Shown piece by piece: positions 46,513-56,205 of a stretch of 64,000 bases of DNA (its first letter is position 1; each line of letters begins with the position of its first letter). This stretch comes from Phytopseudomonas argentinensis. GTDB taxonomy: Bacteria > Pseudomonadota > Gammaproteobacteria > Pseudomonadales > Pseudomonadaceae. The position numbers were made by a program, and so were the translations under genes. The notes under the pieces are model-generated. The model saw only the letters and a list, made by a program, of their open reading frames with translations, made no database searches and was not told where the DNA came from. The stretch is taken from assembly GCF_900113905.1 (NCBI RefSeq), contig NZ_FORC01000002.1, forward strand, positions 186,001 to 250,000. The letters run 5' to 3'.

Positions 46513-47520
46513 TCAGTCCTTGCGGCGTTTCAACTGGTCGGTCAGTTGCGTCGGCAGGTTGCGGATGGTCAGGGTATCGGAGGCTTCGTCGTACTCGATC
46601 TTGGAACCCAGCAGGTGGGCCTCGAAGCTGATCGACAGGCCTTCGGCACGGCCGGTGAAGCGGCGGAACTGGCTCAGGGTGCGCTTGTCCGCCGGAATCT
46701 CCGGCGACAGGCCGTAATCCTTGTTGCGGATATGGTCGTAGAACGCCTTGGGGCGTTCCTCGTCGATCAGCCCGGAGAGTTCTTCCAGGGTCATCGGCTC
46801 GCCCATCTTGGCCTGGCTGGTGGCGTAGTCGACCAGGGTGTCGGTCTTGGCGCGCGCCTGTTCCTCGGGCAGATCTTCGCTTTCGACGAAGTCGCTGAAG
46901 GCCTTGAGCAGGGTGCGCGTCTCGCTGGGCGAGTCGACGCCTTCCTGGCAGCCGATGAAGTCGCGAAAGTACTCCGAGACCTTCTTGCCGTTCTTGCCCT
47001 TGATGAACGAGATGTACTGCTTGGACTGCTTGTTGTTGCGCCATTCGCTGATGTTGATGCGCGCCGCCAGGTGCAGCTGGCCGAGGTCCAGGTGCTTGGC
47101 CGGGGTCACGTCGAGGGCGTCGTTGACCGCCACGCCTTCGCTGTGGTGCAACAGGGCGATGGCCAGGTAGTCGGTCATGCCCTGCTGATAGTGGGCGAAC
47201 AGCACGTGGCCGCCGGTGGACAGGTTGGACTCTTCCATCAGCTTCTGCAGGTGCTCGACGGCCTGGCGACTGAAGGCGGTGAAGTCCTCGCCGTCGTCCA
47301 GGTAGCTTTTCAGCCAGCCGCTGAACGGATAGGCGCCGGACTCCTCGTGAAAGAAGCCCCAGGCCTTGCCCTGCTTGGCGTTGTAGCTGTCATTGAGGTC
47401 GGCCAGCATATTCTCGATGGCCTGGGATGCGCCCAGTTCGCTGTCGCGGGCGTGCAGCACGGCAGGGCTGCCGTCGGGCTTCTTGTCGATCAGATGAACG
47501 ATGCAGTGACGGATCGGCAT
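46513..47520 (-). CDS. ndpA: Nucleoid-associated protein NdpA/YejK
   Basis: 335 residues, same length as E. coli YejK. The start [14 protein letters not shown] and the segments [20 protein letters not shown] and [23 protein letters not shown] are characteristic of the NdpA family, which binds the nucleoid; precise function unclear. Divergent from the TPR gene at 47661. Ribosome site AAGGACCTCCC. Confidence 0.94.
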   Translation of the reverse strand: MPIRHCIVHLIDKKPDGSPAVLHARDSELGASQAIENMLADLNDSYNAKQGKAWGFFHEESGAYPFSGWLKSYLDDGEDFTAFSRQAVEHLQKLMEESNLSTGGHVLFAHYQQGMTDYLAIALLHHSEGVAVNDALDVTPAKHLDLGQLHLAARINISEWRNNKQSKQYISFIKGKNGKKVSEYFRDFIGCQEGVDSPSETRTLLKAFSDFVESEDLPEEQARAKTDTLVDYATSQAKMGEPMTLEELSGLIDEERPKAFYDHIRNKDYGLSPEIPADKRTLSQFRRFTGRAEGLSISFEAHLLGSKIEYDEASDTLTIRNLPTQLTDQLKRRKD

Positions 47521-47660
47521 GGGAGGTCCTTGGAGGCGGAGCGAAACAGGCCGCTAGTGTACCCGAGCAGGCCGTCACAGGTGCAGCGTGCCGGCCTTGT
47601 CGTGGCTGACCGGCCGGCATAGAGTGCCTGCCGACATCTGATGACCAGGGAAGGAGTGCC

Positions 47661-50600
47661 ATGTCCGTTTTTCACGCCAATGCCCAGGTGCCCGAGCCGG
47701 CATTGCTGAATCAGCTGGAAGCGCTGATCGACCGCGGCATGTTCCTGCAGGCCTATGGACTTGCCAGTGCAGAAGGTGATCCACGCTACTGGCAGGGCCC
47801 GGAGGCGATGACCTGCATGGCGCGGCTGGCCGGGCACATCGGGGCACCGCGGCTGGCCGACGTGTTGGCCTGGCTGGCCTACCGGCGCTACCCGCAGTCC
47901 TTTCACGCGCGCCTGCGCTTTTTGCGCATGCAACTGGCCCGGCGTGGCCACTACCGTGCCTGGCGGTTGTTGCAGGGCTTCGGCGACTGGCTGCCAGCCG
48001 AGCCGGCACACCAGGCCGAGTGGCTGTCGTTCAAGTCGTATGTGTATGCCTCGCTGCGTGATTTCGAAACGGCCCAGGCACTGTATGAACAGGCGTGCGA
48101 GCGCAGTGACGGCGACCTGTGGTTGCTGGTCGAGCGTAGCCATGGCCTGGAACTGGAAGATCGCCGCGAAGAAGCCCTGGCGTTGTGCGAGCAGGTGCTG
48201 GCCAGGCAGGCCGATTTTCGCGCAGCACTGATGCAGGCCGCTTCCCTGCAGTTGCAGCTCGGGCAGAGCGACGCTGCGCTGCAACTGCTGCGGCGCGGCG
48301 CTCACGAGATGGAAAGTGCGGCGGTCTGTGCGCACCTGGTCAACCTGCTGATCGAGCGCGAAGCGCTCGACGAGGCGAGCACCTGGCTCGACCACATGCA
48401 ATCGCTGGAGCGCATCAGGGAGCGCAGCCATAGCGACTGGATCGCCGCGCGGCGCTGCGATATCGCCTGTCTGCAGGGCGACTACGCCGCGGGCCAACGC
48501 TTGGCCGGCGAGGCGGGCGGCGGCTTCTACCTGGGCGTACAAGCCCGTTTGCAAAACCCGAGCGGGCGCCGTGTGCTGCTGCCGGTGCCCTTCGTGCGCC
48601 AGCACCACATGACCTGCGTGCCGGCGACCCTGACGGCGATCTCCGATTACTGGGGCCAATCCGTCGAGCATCTCGAAGTCGCCGAAGAGATCTGCTACGA
48701 CGGTACCTCGCACCAGGCCGAGCGTGCCTGGGCCGAACGCAATGGCTATCTGGCCGTGGAGTTCACCACCGACTGGGCCACCACCCGGGCGCTGATCGAC
48801 CGCGGCATCCCCTTCACCCTGACCCTGCAGTACACCGGCAGCGGGCACCTGCAGGCGTTGGTCGGTTACGACGAACCCCGTGGTACCTTGCTGGTGCGTG
48901 ACCCGGCGCAACCACAGCATGGCGAGAGCCTGGCCGAGGAGCTGTTCCAGCTTCAGCAGGCCTCGGGGCCAAGGGGCATGCTGCTGCTGCCGAGCACCGA
49001 GGCCGCGCGCCTGGACGGCCTCGCGCTGCCGGACCGCGAGCTCTGGGACCTTTACTACCGTTTCAGCAGTGCGCTGGAGGTGCATCAGCGTGACGAGGCG
49101 CTGAGCGCTTACCAGGCATTGCAAGGCCTGGCCCCTGACCACCGTCTGACCCTCCAGGCGCAGCGCTCCCTGGGCTGGTACGACGGCCGGGAGCGCGAGG
49201 TGCTGCAGGCTACCGAGGTGCTGCTGGCGCAGTTTCCCGAAGATGCCAACCTGATCCTTTCCAAGGCCAACTCGCTGGCCCAGTTGCAGCCGCGCGCGGT
49301 ACAGCTCGACTGGCTGGCCAGGCACTGCCAGGCGCGCTGGAACGAGCCCACCATCAGCGTGCGTTACGCCGAGCTGCTCAGCGAGGATGGTCGCTGCCAC
49401 GCCCAGGTCGGTGACATCCTCGAACGCGTGCTGCTGCAAACGCCTACCCAGGCCCGCGCCTGGAACACCCTGGCCAGCCTGCGCTGGGGTGAGAATCGCC
49501 GTGAGCAGGCCTGCGAGCTTTATCGCATCGCCGCCTGCCTGCATGCGTCCCACGAGGGCTACAGCGTGCAGTACTTTCGCGCGCTGCGTGCGCTGGGGCG
49601 TACGGCCGAGGGGCTGCAGTTTCTCGAGCGGCGCCAGGCACGCCTTGGCCCGTTGGCCGCCGCGCCAAGCCTGACCCTCAGCGAAACCCTGGAGGAGCTG
49701 CAACGCCCCTATGAGGCACAGGCGCTGCTCGAGCAGGCTCTGGCCTGGCGTACGGAAGATGGCGAGCTGCTGCTTGGCCTGGCCGAGCATCACGGGCGCA
49801 ACGGTGATGCCCAGGCCTGCCAGGCCCTGCTGAACCGCGCCGAACCACGGTGTCGCCGCGCGGCCTGGCTGCGCGCGATGGTCCAGGCTGGCATGCGGCG
49901 CATGGACGATCCACGCCAGACCCTCGCCTGGGCGCGTGAGGCAGCGGCCCTGGAGCCCCTGTCCGTGGCGGCGCACCGCTTGTGCATAACGCTGCTGGAG
50001 CAGGGCGAGGGCAGCGAGGCCGCCGACGCCTATGTCGACGCCCTGGCCGCCGAGTATCCCCACCACCTGGGCATCGCCGAGCTGCAGGTCGAGCGCGCCA
50101 AGCGCCGCTCCCTGCCTGCCACCGAACAGGCGCTACGGCGCCTGCTCGACAACCACCCGCAGCATGCCTGGACGCTGCGCGAGCTGGCCGGCTGCCTGGC
50201 ACGCCAGGGGCGACGTGCAGAGGCCCTGGAGGTTTGCCGGCAGGCCGGGCTGGTCGATGCGCAGAACACCTACTTCCACTCCACCCACGGTTTCGTGCTG
50301 CTGCAGGACGGTCAGCGCGAAGCCGCACGCGAAGCCTTTCACCACGCCCTGCAGCTGTTCGCCGACAACGAATACGCCAGCAACATGCTGCTCGACACCT
50401 GCGAGAGCCAGCAGCAGGCCATAGTCACCCTGGCGACTATCCATGCCGAGCTGACCCGCCAGGTAACCTTTGGCGACGGCTGGCTGGCCTACGAGTCCCA
50501 GGCCCAGCGCCTGCTCGAGCCGCAGGTGCTGCTCGAGCAATTGCGCGAGGCGCTCGGCCAGCGCGAGGATCTCTGGCAGTTGTGGGTGGTGGTGGCCCGT

Positions 50601-52604
50601 CAGCTGGCGCGCATGGAGCAGTTCGATGCGGCGGCCGACACCCTCGGCCAGGCCATCGAGCGTTTTCCACTGCTGCCTCGCCTGTCGCTGGAGCTGGCGC
50701 GCCTGCACAAGCATCGGGGCCAGCTGGAGGCCTGCTCTCAGGCACTGCAGGAGAGCTTTCACATCAATCCGCTGTGGACGCCCACCGTCAGCCTCTACGT
50801 GGATTGCCTGGTGGAGCAGGGCGAGCGCCTGGAGGAGGCCGAGCAACGCCTGCGCCAGGTACTGGGACAGGCACCGGAAGACACCGAACTGCGCACCTAC
50901 CTGGCCTATGTGCTGGGCCGGCGCGATGCATTCGGCGAGGCCGCCGACCAGGCCGAGCGCGTGTTGCGGGCCGAGCCGGGTAACGAATGGGCGTGGAACC
51001 AGCTCAGGTACTACGCCGACCAGCTGCAGACCAGACAGCGCCCGCTGCAACTGGCCAGGCAACTGGTGGAAAGCCGCCCCGGCGATGTCGATGCCTGGCT
51101 CGCCCTGGCGGATCAGGAGAGCGACCGCGAGGCGCGGGAAACTGCGTTGCGCTCGGCGCTGGTATACAGCCCGCGTAGTCGTGCGATCAATGACCGGCTG
51201 CTGCAACTGCTGATGGACGGCGAACGGTTCGGCGAGGTGCGCGAGGTGCTCGCCGCGCCCTGCTGGGAAGGCAAACCGCCGGTGGAAATGGCCCTGTACG
51301 GCCCGCGTGCCCTGCGCGCCGAAGGGGACACCGGTGCCATCGAGGCGCTGCGCGCTCTGCTCGGCCAGCATCCAGACTACTACGATGGTTGGCGGCAGCT
51401 GGCCGACTGGCACGACGAAGATGGCCAGTATCCGGCCTACATTGCAGCGGCCCGCGAGATGGTGCGTCTGGAGCCGCGGCTGGCCATGGCCCACGGCTTT
51501 CTCGGCCACGCGCTGTCGCTGAACGGCGACAAGGCCGAGGCGCTGCCGGCCTTCGAGCAGGCCTGGGCCCTGGACTCACGCTACAGTTTCGCGGCCTTCA
51601 ATACCTTCGATCTGCTGCGCGAGCTGCAGGGCGTGGACGCTGCCCTGGCGCGTCTCGATGCCCTGCTCGAAGCCGGCGATGCGGTTGCCGCCTGGCGACG
51701 CGTGTTGCCCCTGGCCAGGGGGCGCGGCGACCAGGCGTTGCAGCAGCGTGCGCTGACCGCCCTGGCCAGCGAGCCGGCCGCCGAGGCGCAGTGGGATCAG
51801 GATGTGGCCGACTTCGCCGTGCGCGATACCGTGCTGCGCAAGGTTCTGGATGCCGGGGTGGCCGGCGGTAACCTACACAGTGCGGCGCTGGAAACCTGGC
51901 TGAGCTGGCGCACCCACGACATGCTGAGCAACCTGACCCTGTCGGCAGCCTTCAACAAGGCGCTGCGCAACGATCCCCAGCATGCCGCCAAGTGCGCCAT
52001 GTTCCGGGTGCTGGGCCGCCACGCGCATGCCAATCGGATCCTCCTCGGCTCCACCCTCAAACGCTGCAGGCAGGCCATCGCCGAAAATGCCGATGTGTGG
52101 GGCGCAGCCAGTTACGCGCTGATCGAGAGCAAGCGCTACCGGCTGATGTTCGAGACCCTGAGCGACTGGCGCCGGCCCGATACCCAGGCCTGGGCGCTGG
52201 ATAACCTGGCCCTGGCCTACCGGCTGCGGGGGATGGACGATGTAGCCGCCGAGGTGTCTCGCCTGGCGCTGGAGCGTGACCCGCAGGGCACCGATGGGCT
52301 GACCTGGTTGGCCGTGGATGCCGCCCTGGCGGGCGACCAGCACGAGCTGAGCCGGCTGGTCGAGCGCCTGCAGGACGCCTCGATGCGTGACTACTACCAG
52401 GCGCTGTTCAAGCTGGCCCAGTGCGCCGCCAGCGCCGATGCGGCGCAGGCCCGTGAGTACCTGCGCCAGGCCGAGGATATGGCCGGCGCCGGGCACCTGC
52501 CGTTCTGGCGCTTGCGCCAGCGTCTCGGCGTGCGCCTGGGCTGGCACGGCGAGCTGCCGTCGGCGCGTTTGCGCTGGCGCTTAAGGCGCTGGTGGCAGAG
52601 CTGA
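47661..52604 (+). CDS. Giant TPR-repeat protein with embedded C39-type peptidase domain
   Basis: 1647 residues, no signal peptide or membrane segment. Residues about 30-290 and 450-1640 are helical TPR-like repeats. Between them, at about 305-440, is a papain-like peptidase C39 domain: Gln314 and Cys319 in RQHHMTCVPAT, His396 in SGHLQALVGYD and Asp414 in VRDPAQ, a complete catalytic set. C39 domains normally mature bacteriocins at ABC exporters; here there is no exporter and the scaffold is TPR. The substrate is unknown. AAGGAG precedes the ATG. It is divergent from ndpA, and its 3' end overlaps the convergent permease gene by 24 bases. Confidence 0.88.
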   Translation: MSVFHANAQVPEPALLNQLEALIDRGMFLQAYGLASAEGDPRYWQGPEAMTCMARLAGHIGAPRLADVLAWLAYRRYPQSFHARLRFLRMQLARRGHYRAWRLLQGFGDWLPAEPAHQAEWLSFKSYVYASLRDFETAQALYEQACERSDGDLWLLVERSHGLELEDRREEALALCEQVLARQADFRAALMQAASLQLQLGQSDAALQLLRRGAHEMESAAVCAHLVNLLIEREALDEASTWLDHMQSLERIRERSHSDWIAARRCDIACLQGDYAAGQRLAGEAGGGFYLGVQARLQNPSGRRVLLPVPFVRQHHMTCVPATLTAISDYWGQSVEHLEVAEEICYDGTSHQAERAWAERNGYLAVEFTTDWATTRALIDRGIPFTLTLQYTGSGHLQALVGYDEPRGTLLVRDPAQPQHGESLAEELFQLQQASGPRGMLLLPSTEAARLDGLALPDRELWDLYYRFSSALEVHQRDEALSAYQALQGLAPDHRLTLQAQRSLGWYDGREREVLQATEVLLAQFPEDANLILSKANSLAQLQPRAVQLDWLARHCQARWNEPTISVRYAELLSEDGRCHAQVGDILERVLLQTPTQARAWNTLASLRWGENRREQACELYRIAACLHASHEGYSVQYFRALRALGRTAEGLQFLERRQARLGPLAAAPSLTLSETLEELQRPYEAQALLEQALAWRTEDGELLLGLAEHHGRNGDAQACQALLNRAEPRCRRAAWLRAMVQAGMRRMDDPRQTLAWAREAAALEPLSVAAHRLCITLLEQGEGSEAADAYVDALAAEYPHHLGIAELQVERAKRRSLPATEQALRRLLDNHPQHAWTLRELAGCLARQGRRAEALEVCRQAGLVDAQNTYFHSTHGFVLLQDGQREAAREAFHHALQLFADNEYASNMLLDTCESQQQAIVTLATIHAELTRQVTFGDGWLAYESQAQRLLEPQVLLEQLREALGQREDLWQLWVVVARQLARMEQFDAAADTLGQAIERFPLLPRLSLELARLHKHRGQLEACSQALQESFHINPLWTPTVSLYVDCLVEQGERLEEAEQRLRQVLGQAPEDTELRTYLAYVLGRRDAFGEAADQAERVLRAEPGNEWAWNQLRYYADQLQTRQRPLQLARQLVESRPGDVDAWLALADQESDREARETALRSALVYSPRSRAINDRLLQLLMDGERFGEVREVLAAPCWEGKPPVEMALYGPRALRAEGDTGAIEALRALLGQHPDYYDGWRQLADWHDEDGQYPAYIAAAREMVRLEPRLAMAHGFLGHALSLNGDKAEALPAFEQAWALDSRYSFAAFNTFDLLRELQGVDAALARLDALLEAGDAVAAWRRVLPLARGRGDQALQQRALTALASEPAAEAQWDQDVADFAVRDTVLRKVLDAGVAGGNLHSAALETWLSWRTHDMLSNLTLSAAFNKALRNDPQHAAKCAMFRVLGRHAHANRILLGSTLKRCRQAIAENADVWGAASYALIESKRYRLMFETLSDWRRPDTQAWALDNLALAYRLRGMDDVAAEVSRLALERDPQGTDGLTWLAVDAALAGDQHELSRLVERLQDASMRDYYQALFKLAQCAASADAAQAREYLRQAEDMAGAGHLPFWRLRQRLGVRLGWHGELPSARLRWRLRRWWQS

Positions 52605-53861
52605 GCGCAGGATGACCATGCGCCGTGCCTGGCGCCAGCGGTCGAGCACCAGCAGGACGCCGAGCAGACCGATGGCGTAGAACGCGTCGATGCCCAGCGT
52701 CAGCAGGATACCGGCGCACAGCAGGGTGCTGAGGCCGGCCAGCCAGCGCCACAGGCCCCGGAGCAGCAGCCAGCCGGCCGCCATGCTGAGCAGGTAGATG
52801 ACGATGAAGTTGCCGTTGGCGTAACGGATCAACTGGTCGAGCGACAGCGACAGACCCCAGATCACCGTGGTGCTCAGGGCGCAGCTGAGCACCACCAGCA
52901 GCAGCGCCCTGGCCGGTACGCCATTGGCATTGCGCACCGCCAGCGCGCGCGGCAGCTTGCCCTCGTCGGCCAGGCTCCAGATCAACCGGGCGAAGCCCTG
53001 GATGTAGACGTTCATCGAGGCGAAGCAGGCCAGGTAACCGATGCTCGCACTGAGCCAGCGGGCCCCGTCGCCGAGCAGCAGGTCGAGCATCAGCGGCAGC
53101 GATGCAGCATCGGTGCGGGCATCGCCGTAGGCATGGAAGCTCAGCACTGCCACCGAACAGGCCCAGTACACCAGGCCGGCGAGCAGCACGCCGAGCAGGA
53201 GTGCCAGGGGGAAGTCACGCTGCGGGTTCTTGAATTCCTCACCCAGATGGGTGAAGGCCTCGATGCCGACGAAGCACCAGAACATCACACCCAGGGCCAC
53301 CGGCAGCAATTGCCAGTTGCCTGCCAGGGGCGGCAGCAAAGGCTGATCGGCGTGGGGCAGATCACCCTTGAACCAGATCAGCGCGACGGTGGCGACGATG
53401 GCCAGGGCGATGACGATCTGCACGCTGCCGGAGGTGCGTGCCGGGCGTTGGCCGAGCAACAGGATGATGCCCAGGGTGACCAGCTGAATGGCCAGGATCG
53501 CCAGGTCGTTCAGGGCGAACAAGGCGTGCCAGAAGCCGCTGGCGATATTCAGCGCCGCCGGCAGGCCCACCGGAATCACCGCGAGGAACAGCCACGCGCT
53601 GGTGCGCTCCATGGGCGCGCCGAACGCGCGGCCGATCAGATGCGGCGCGCCGCCGGCATGGGGGTAATGGCGACCGAGCTGGGCGAAGGTAAAGGCCATC
53701 GGCAGCACCAGCAGGATCAGCAGCAGCCAGGCCCACAGCGAGATCTCGCCTGCCGCCGTGGCGGCCAGCGCGGGAATCACGAAAACCCCGGTACCCAGCA
53801 GTGAGGTGCACAACAGACCCACGCCCTGCAGCAGCCCCAGTTCCTTGTTCATTCGACTCAT
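52581..53861 (-). CDS. Amino-acid exporter/permease, YjeH-like (APC family)
   Basis: 426 residues, about twelve membrane segments. The start KELGLLQGVGLLCTSLLGTGVFVIPALAA and HYPHAGGAPHLIGRAFG are typical of the YjeH branch, which exports methionine and branched-chain amino acids in E. coli. ATG 53861 (MSRMNKE) or the internal ATG 53852 could be used; the frame extends further upstream without homology. The Lrp-type gene is divergent 157 bases away and is the likely regulator responding to the same amino acids. Its 3' end overlaps the TPR gene. Confidence 0.9.
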   Translation of the reverse strand: MSRMNKELGLLQGVGLLCTSLLGTGVFVIPALAATAAGEISLWAWLLLILLVLPMAFTFAQLGRHYPHAGGAPHLIGRAFGAPMERTSAWLFLAVIPVGLPAALNIASGFWHALFALNDLAILAIQLVTLGIILLLGQRPARTSGSVQIVIALAIVATVALIWFKGDLPHADQPLLPPLAGNWQLLPVALGVMFWCFVGIEAFTHLGEEFKNPQRDFPLALLLGVLLAGLVYWACSVAVLSFHAYGDARTDAASLPLMLDLLLGDGARWLSASIGYLACFASMNVYIQGFARLIWSLADEGKLPRALAVRNANGVPARALLLVVLSCALSTTVIWGLSLSLDQLIRYANGNFIVIYLLSMAAGWLLLRGLWRWLAGLSTLLCAGILLTLGIDAFYAIGLLGVLLVLDRWRQARRMVILRSALPPAP

Positions 53862-54018
53862 GTTGTATGCTCTCGCTGCTGACGCGGCCCCTGGCCGAGC
53901 GCCTGTTGGTTCCTGGCGCCATGGTAAGGCCGCTGCGCTTGGGCGGCTGCTGGCGAAGCGTCGCCGATCACCGACGAAACGGCGGCAATGACCGTCATCC
54001 TGTTTGCAGAGAGCTTCA

Positions 54019-54438
54019 GTGGACAAGTTCGATCAACGCATCATCGCCTTGCTGTGCGCCGACGCGCGCCTGACCGTCACCGAGGTGGCACGCCAGGTCA
54101 ACCTGTCACGCACGGCGGTCAGCGAGCGCATCCGCCAGTTGGAGGCCTCGGGTGTCATCCAGGGCTACCACGCGCGCATCGCCGAGCCGGCCACGGTAGT
54201 GGTCAAGGCCTACCTGGAACTGTTCTACAAGGGCGGGCGCTGCGAGCAGTACGTCGAATGCATGCGCGCCTTTCCGGAAGTACGCCGCTGTTCGGGCATC
54301 AGCGGCGAGACCGATATGCTGATCTACATCGAGGCCGCGTCCATGGAACGCCTCGCCGAAGTGCGCGGGCAGATCGAAAACCTGCCGGGCGTGTTCAAGG
54401 TGAAGACCCATATGGTGGTGAAGGATTGGCTGATGTGA
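54019..54438 (+). CDS. Lrp/AsnC-family transcriptional regulator
   Basis: 139 residues. HTH at about 5-60 (DQRIIALLCADARLTVTEVA, then SRTAVSERIRQLEASGVIQGY) and a C-terminal RAM/effector domain. The start is taken as GTG 54019 with AGAGAG upstream; a TTG at 54004 is possible. Divergent from the YjeH-like exporter, the classical arrangement for an Lrp protein controlling amino-acid export. Its stop overlaps a GTG of the truncated hydrolase frame by 4 bases. Confidence 0.9.
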   Translation: MDKFDQRIIALLCADARLTVTEVARQVNLSRTAVSERIRQLEASGVIQGYHARIAEPATVVVKAYLELFYKGGRCEQYVECMRAFPEVRRCSGISGETDMLIYIEAASMERLAEVRGQIENLPGVFKVKTHMVVKDWLM

Positions 54439-54926
54439 GGTCGGGCCCCATCGCGATCTCGATCGCAGCGGCACGGCCGCCTGGGCTGATTGGTTTGGTT
54501 CTCTGCAGCACCTTCGCGGTAAGCCCGCGGCCTGCGGTCACCGCACTTTGGTCGCTGGCCAAGGCCTTGCCCCCCAGGCTGGCGCCCACTGTGGCTCTTG
54601 AGCACCTGCTGCTTGGCCGTTTTTCCAGCAACGCGCTTCGTTCAGCACTGAGCGCGGCCGTTCGCCCGCTATCTTCCGCTGTATTTTCTGCCAGGATGAG
54701 AGCCATCCATGGTGTCAATGTCCTGCCGAAACTGAAATCCATTTCAGTGCCAGTGCTCTATCTTCAAGCGACTGAGGACAGACTAGTTCCGCCATCCTGC
54801 TGCGACCTTATACAGCGCGAGCTCCCCGCCATTCGTGTTGTCTCGGTCGCGGCGCCGCACTGCTTGCTTCAGGCTGCTTCTGGTGATGTGGCATTGGCCG
54901 TCAGCACATTTGCCGAACAGCTTTAA
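54435..54926 (+). pseudogene. Alpha/beta hydrolase lacking its N-terminal half
   Basis: The open frame reads SGPIAISIAAARPPGLIGLV after a GTG at 54435 and carries the later catalytic residues of an alpha/beta hydrolase: Asp in QATEDRLVPP and His in VAAPHCLL. The N-terminal half with the HG motif is absent. In the same frame, just upstream of the Lrp gene at about 53994-54023, the DNA reads VILFAESFSG, which is the expected nucleophile elbow directly preceding SGPIA. So the Lrp gene seems to sit inside a broken hydrolase gene. Fragment of about 160 codons; a translated short protein cannot be excluded. Confidence 0.6.
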
Positions 54927-54991
54927 AGCTCGTGGCGGCGTAAGCTGAGACTGCTTCTTCTTCACACGGTACCGATGCCAGGAGTCGAAAA

Positions 54992-55516
54992 ATGCTGTTC
55001 GCTGACGCGTTCAACTACAAGAAATGGGCGAATGCCGAGCTGCTCGCGCTGGGCGAACGCCAGCTGCATCTGCTGCCCGAGAATGACGCGCAGTTCTTTG
55101 TGCGCATCCTCAACCACACCACGGTCGTCGACAGCCTGTTTATCAGCCGCCTGGCCGGGGAGGCGGAGCACTACAGTGCGGACAACACCCGCGAGACGCC
55201 CACGCTCGCGGAGCTCAAAGTGCGTGTCGAGCAAAACGATGCCTGGCTTGTCGACTTCGCCCAGCGTGCTACCGCCGATGAGCTGCAGCGGGTCATCTCC
55301 TTTCGCTTCACCGATGGCGACCTTGGCGAGCTATCGGTGGAGGAGGTGCTGCTGCACCTGCTGACCCATGGCAGCAATCACCGTGGCATGGCGTCGCGAA
55401 CCTTGGCGATTCATGGGCTCGAACGGCCGAAGGATACCTTCACGCGCTATCTGCACGAGACGCAGCCGGCCAGGCGAGAGCTTGCCGGCCAAGGCGCTTC
55501 CCCGTCCGCCGGTTAG
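54992..55516 (+). CDS. DinB-family metal-binding protein
   Basis: 174 residues, four-helix bundle of the DinB/YfiT type. The metal ligands are at His42 (ILNHTTVVD), His126 and His130 (THGSNHRG), and the N-terminal NYKKWANAELL is typical. Family members are damage-inducible or thiol-linked transferases; the exact role is not known here. AGGAG lies 7 bases before the ATG. Its stop overlaps inaA by 4 bases (convergent). Confidence 0.9.
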   Translation: MLFADAFNYKKWANAELLALGERQLHLLPENDAQFFVRILNHTTVVDSLFISRLAGEAEHYSADNTRETPTLAELKVRVEQNDAWLVDFAQRATADELQRVISFRFTDGDLGELSVEEVLLHLLTHGSNHRGMASRTLAIHGLERPKDTFTRYLHETQPARRELAGQGASPSAG

Positions 55517-56205
55517 TCATCGAGCGCTGTCTTGTAGGCCCACATCACCAACTGCCAATCCTCCTCGGGCATCGCCCCGCAATGACGCTTCAGCTGGCGC
55601 ATGTCATGGCGCGAGGCGTCGGCGGTGCGCCAGCGGCGGCGGCTTTTTTCCAGGTCGAGCAGGGCGATTTCGGCATCGGGCGCGCTGCCGTCAGCGTCGC
55701 GGAGTCTGATGAAAACATGCTTGGCGTAGCAGCAACCATGCTGCCAGCGGCCCTGGTGCAAGCGGGCCAGGGTGTTGGCCAGTTCCGTGAGCATGCATCG
55801 AGTGTGTTCCGCGCTGCGCGGCTCCTGATACCACTGCTCCAGGCTGATAAAGCCGGTCAGCGCCTGAGTGATCAGCAGCGCCTGCCACTGGCCCTCCTGC
55901 GTTCGGGCCGAGCCGTAAATCAGCTTGGGCACCCGGACGCCCAGCCGGGCGAACGCCTGATAGGCATGTAGCTCACGCATGATGGTCGGGCGCCCCAATG
56001 GATAGCGCAGGCTGCGGTACAGGTGCCCGGTCTGGCGCTTGCTGTACAGCGTCGGGTGCGAAGGATTGCGTGGTAGCAACAGTTGCACGCCGCTTTCACC
56101 ATCGCGGCGGCAGTTGAGCGGTTCCACCCAGGCGCCTCGGCACTGCCACCAGCGCTCGAAGGGGCTGGTTTGAGTGACCGGATGGCGAACAATGACCGTT
56201 GCCAT
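55513..56205 (-). CDS. inaA: InaA-type lipopolysaccharide kinase-fold protein
   Basis: 230 residues. Protein-kinase-like fold of the InaA/Kdo-kinase group: RRYPLGRPTIMRELHAYQAF-type N-lobe (here SLRYPLGRPTIMRELHAYQA), catalytic-loop region RLHQGRWQHGCCYAKHVFI and metal region IALLDLEKSRRRW. Thought to phosphorylate lipopolysaccharide core or a related substrate. ATG 56205 overlaps the methyltransferase stop (TGATG), with AGGTG 5 bases upstream, so the two are translationally coupled. Part of the colRS-linked block. Confidence 0.9.
   Translation of the reverse strand: MATVIVRHPVTQTSPFERWWQCRGAWVEPLNCRRDGESGVQLLLPRNPSHPTLYSKRQTGHLYRSLRYPLGRPTIMRELHAYQAFARLGVRVPKLIYGSARTQEGQWQALLITQALTGFISLEQWYQEPRSAEHTRCMLTELANTLARLHQGRWQHGCCYAKHVFIRLRDADGSAPDAEIALLDLEKSRRRWRTADASRHDMRQLKRHCGAMPEEDWQLVMWAYKTALDD

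Noticed and set aside
47490..50066. 858-codon open frame on the minus strand
   Set aside because: Opposite the TPR-C39 gene, whose catalytic motifs and repeats are clear; no ribosome site.
47661..52604. Bacteriocin export or maturation system
   Set aside because: The C39 domain has no ABC exporter partner, and no small Gly-Gly leader gene was found in the surrounding sequence.
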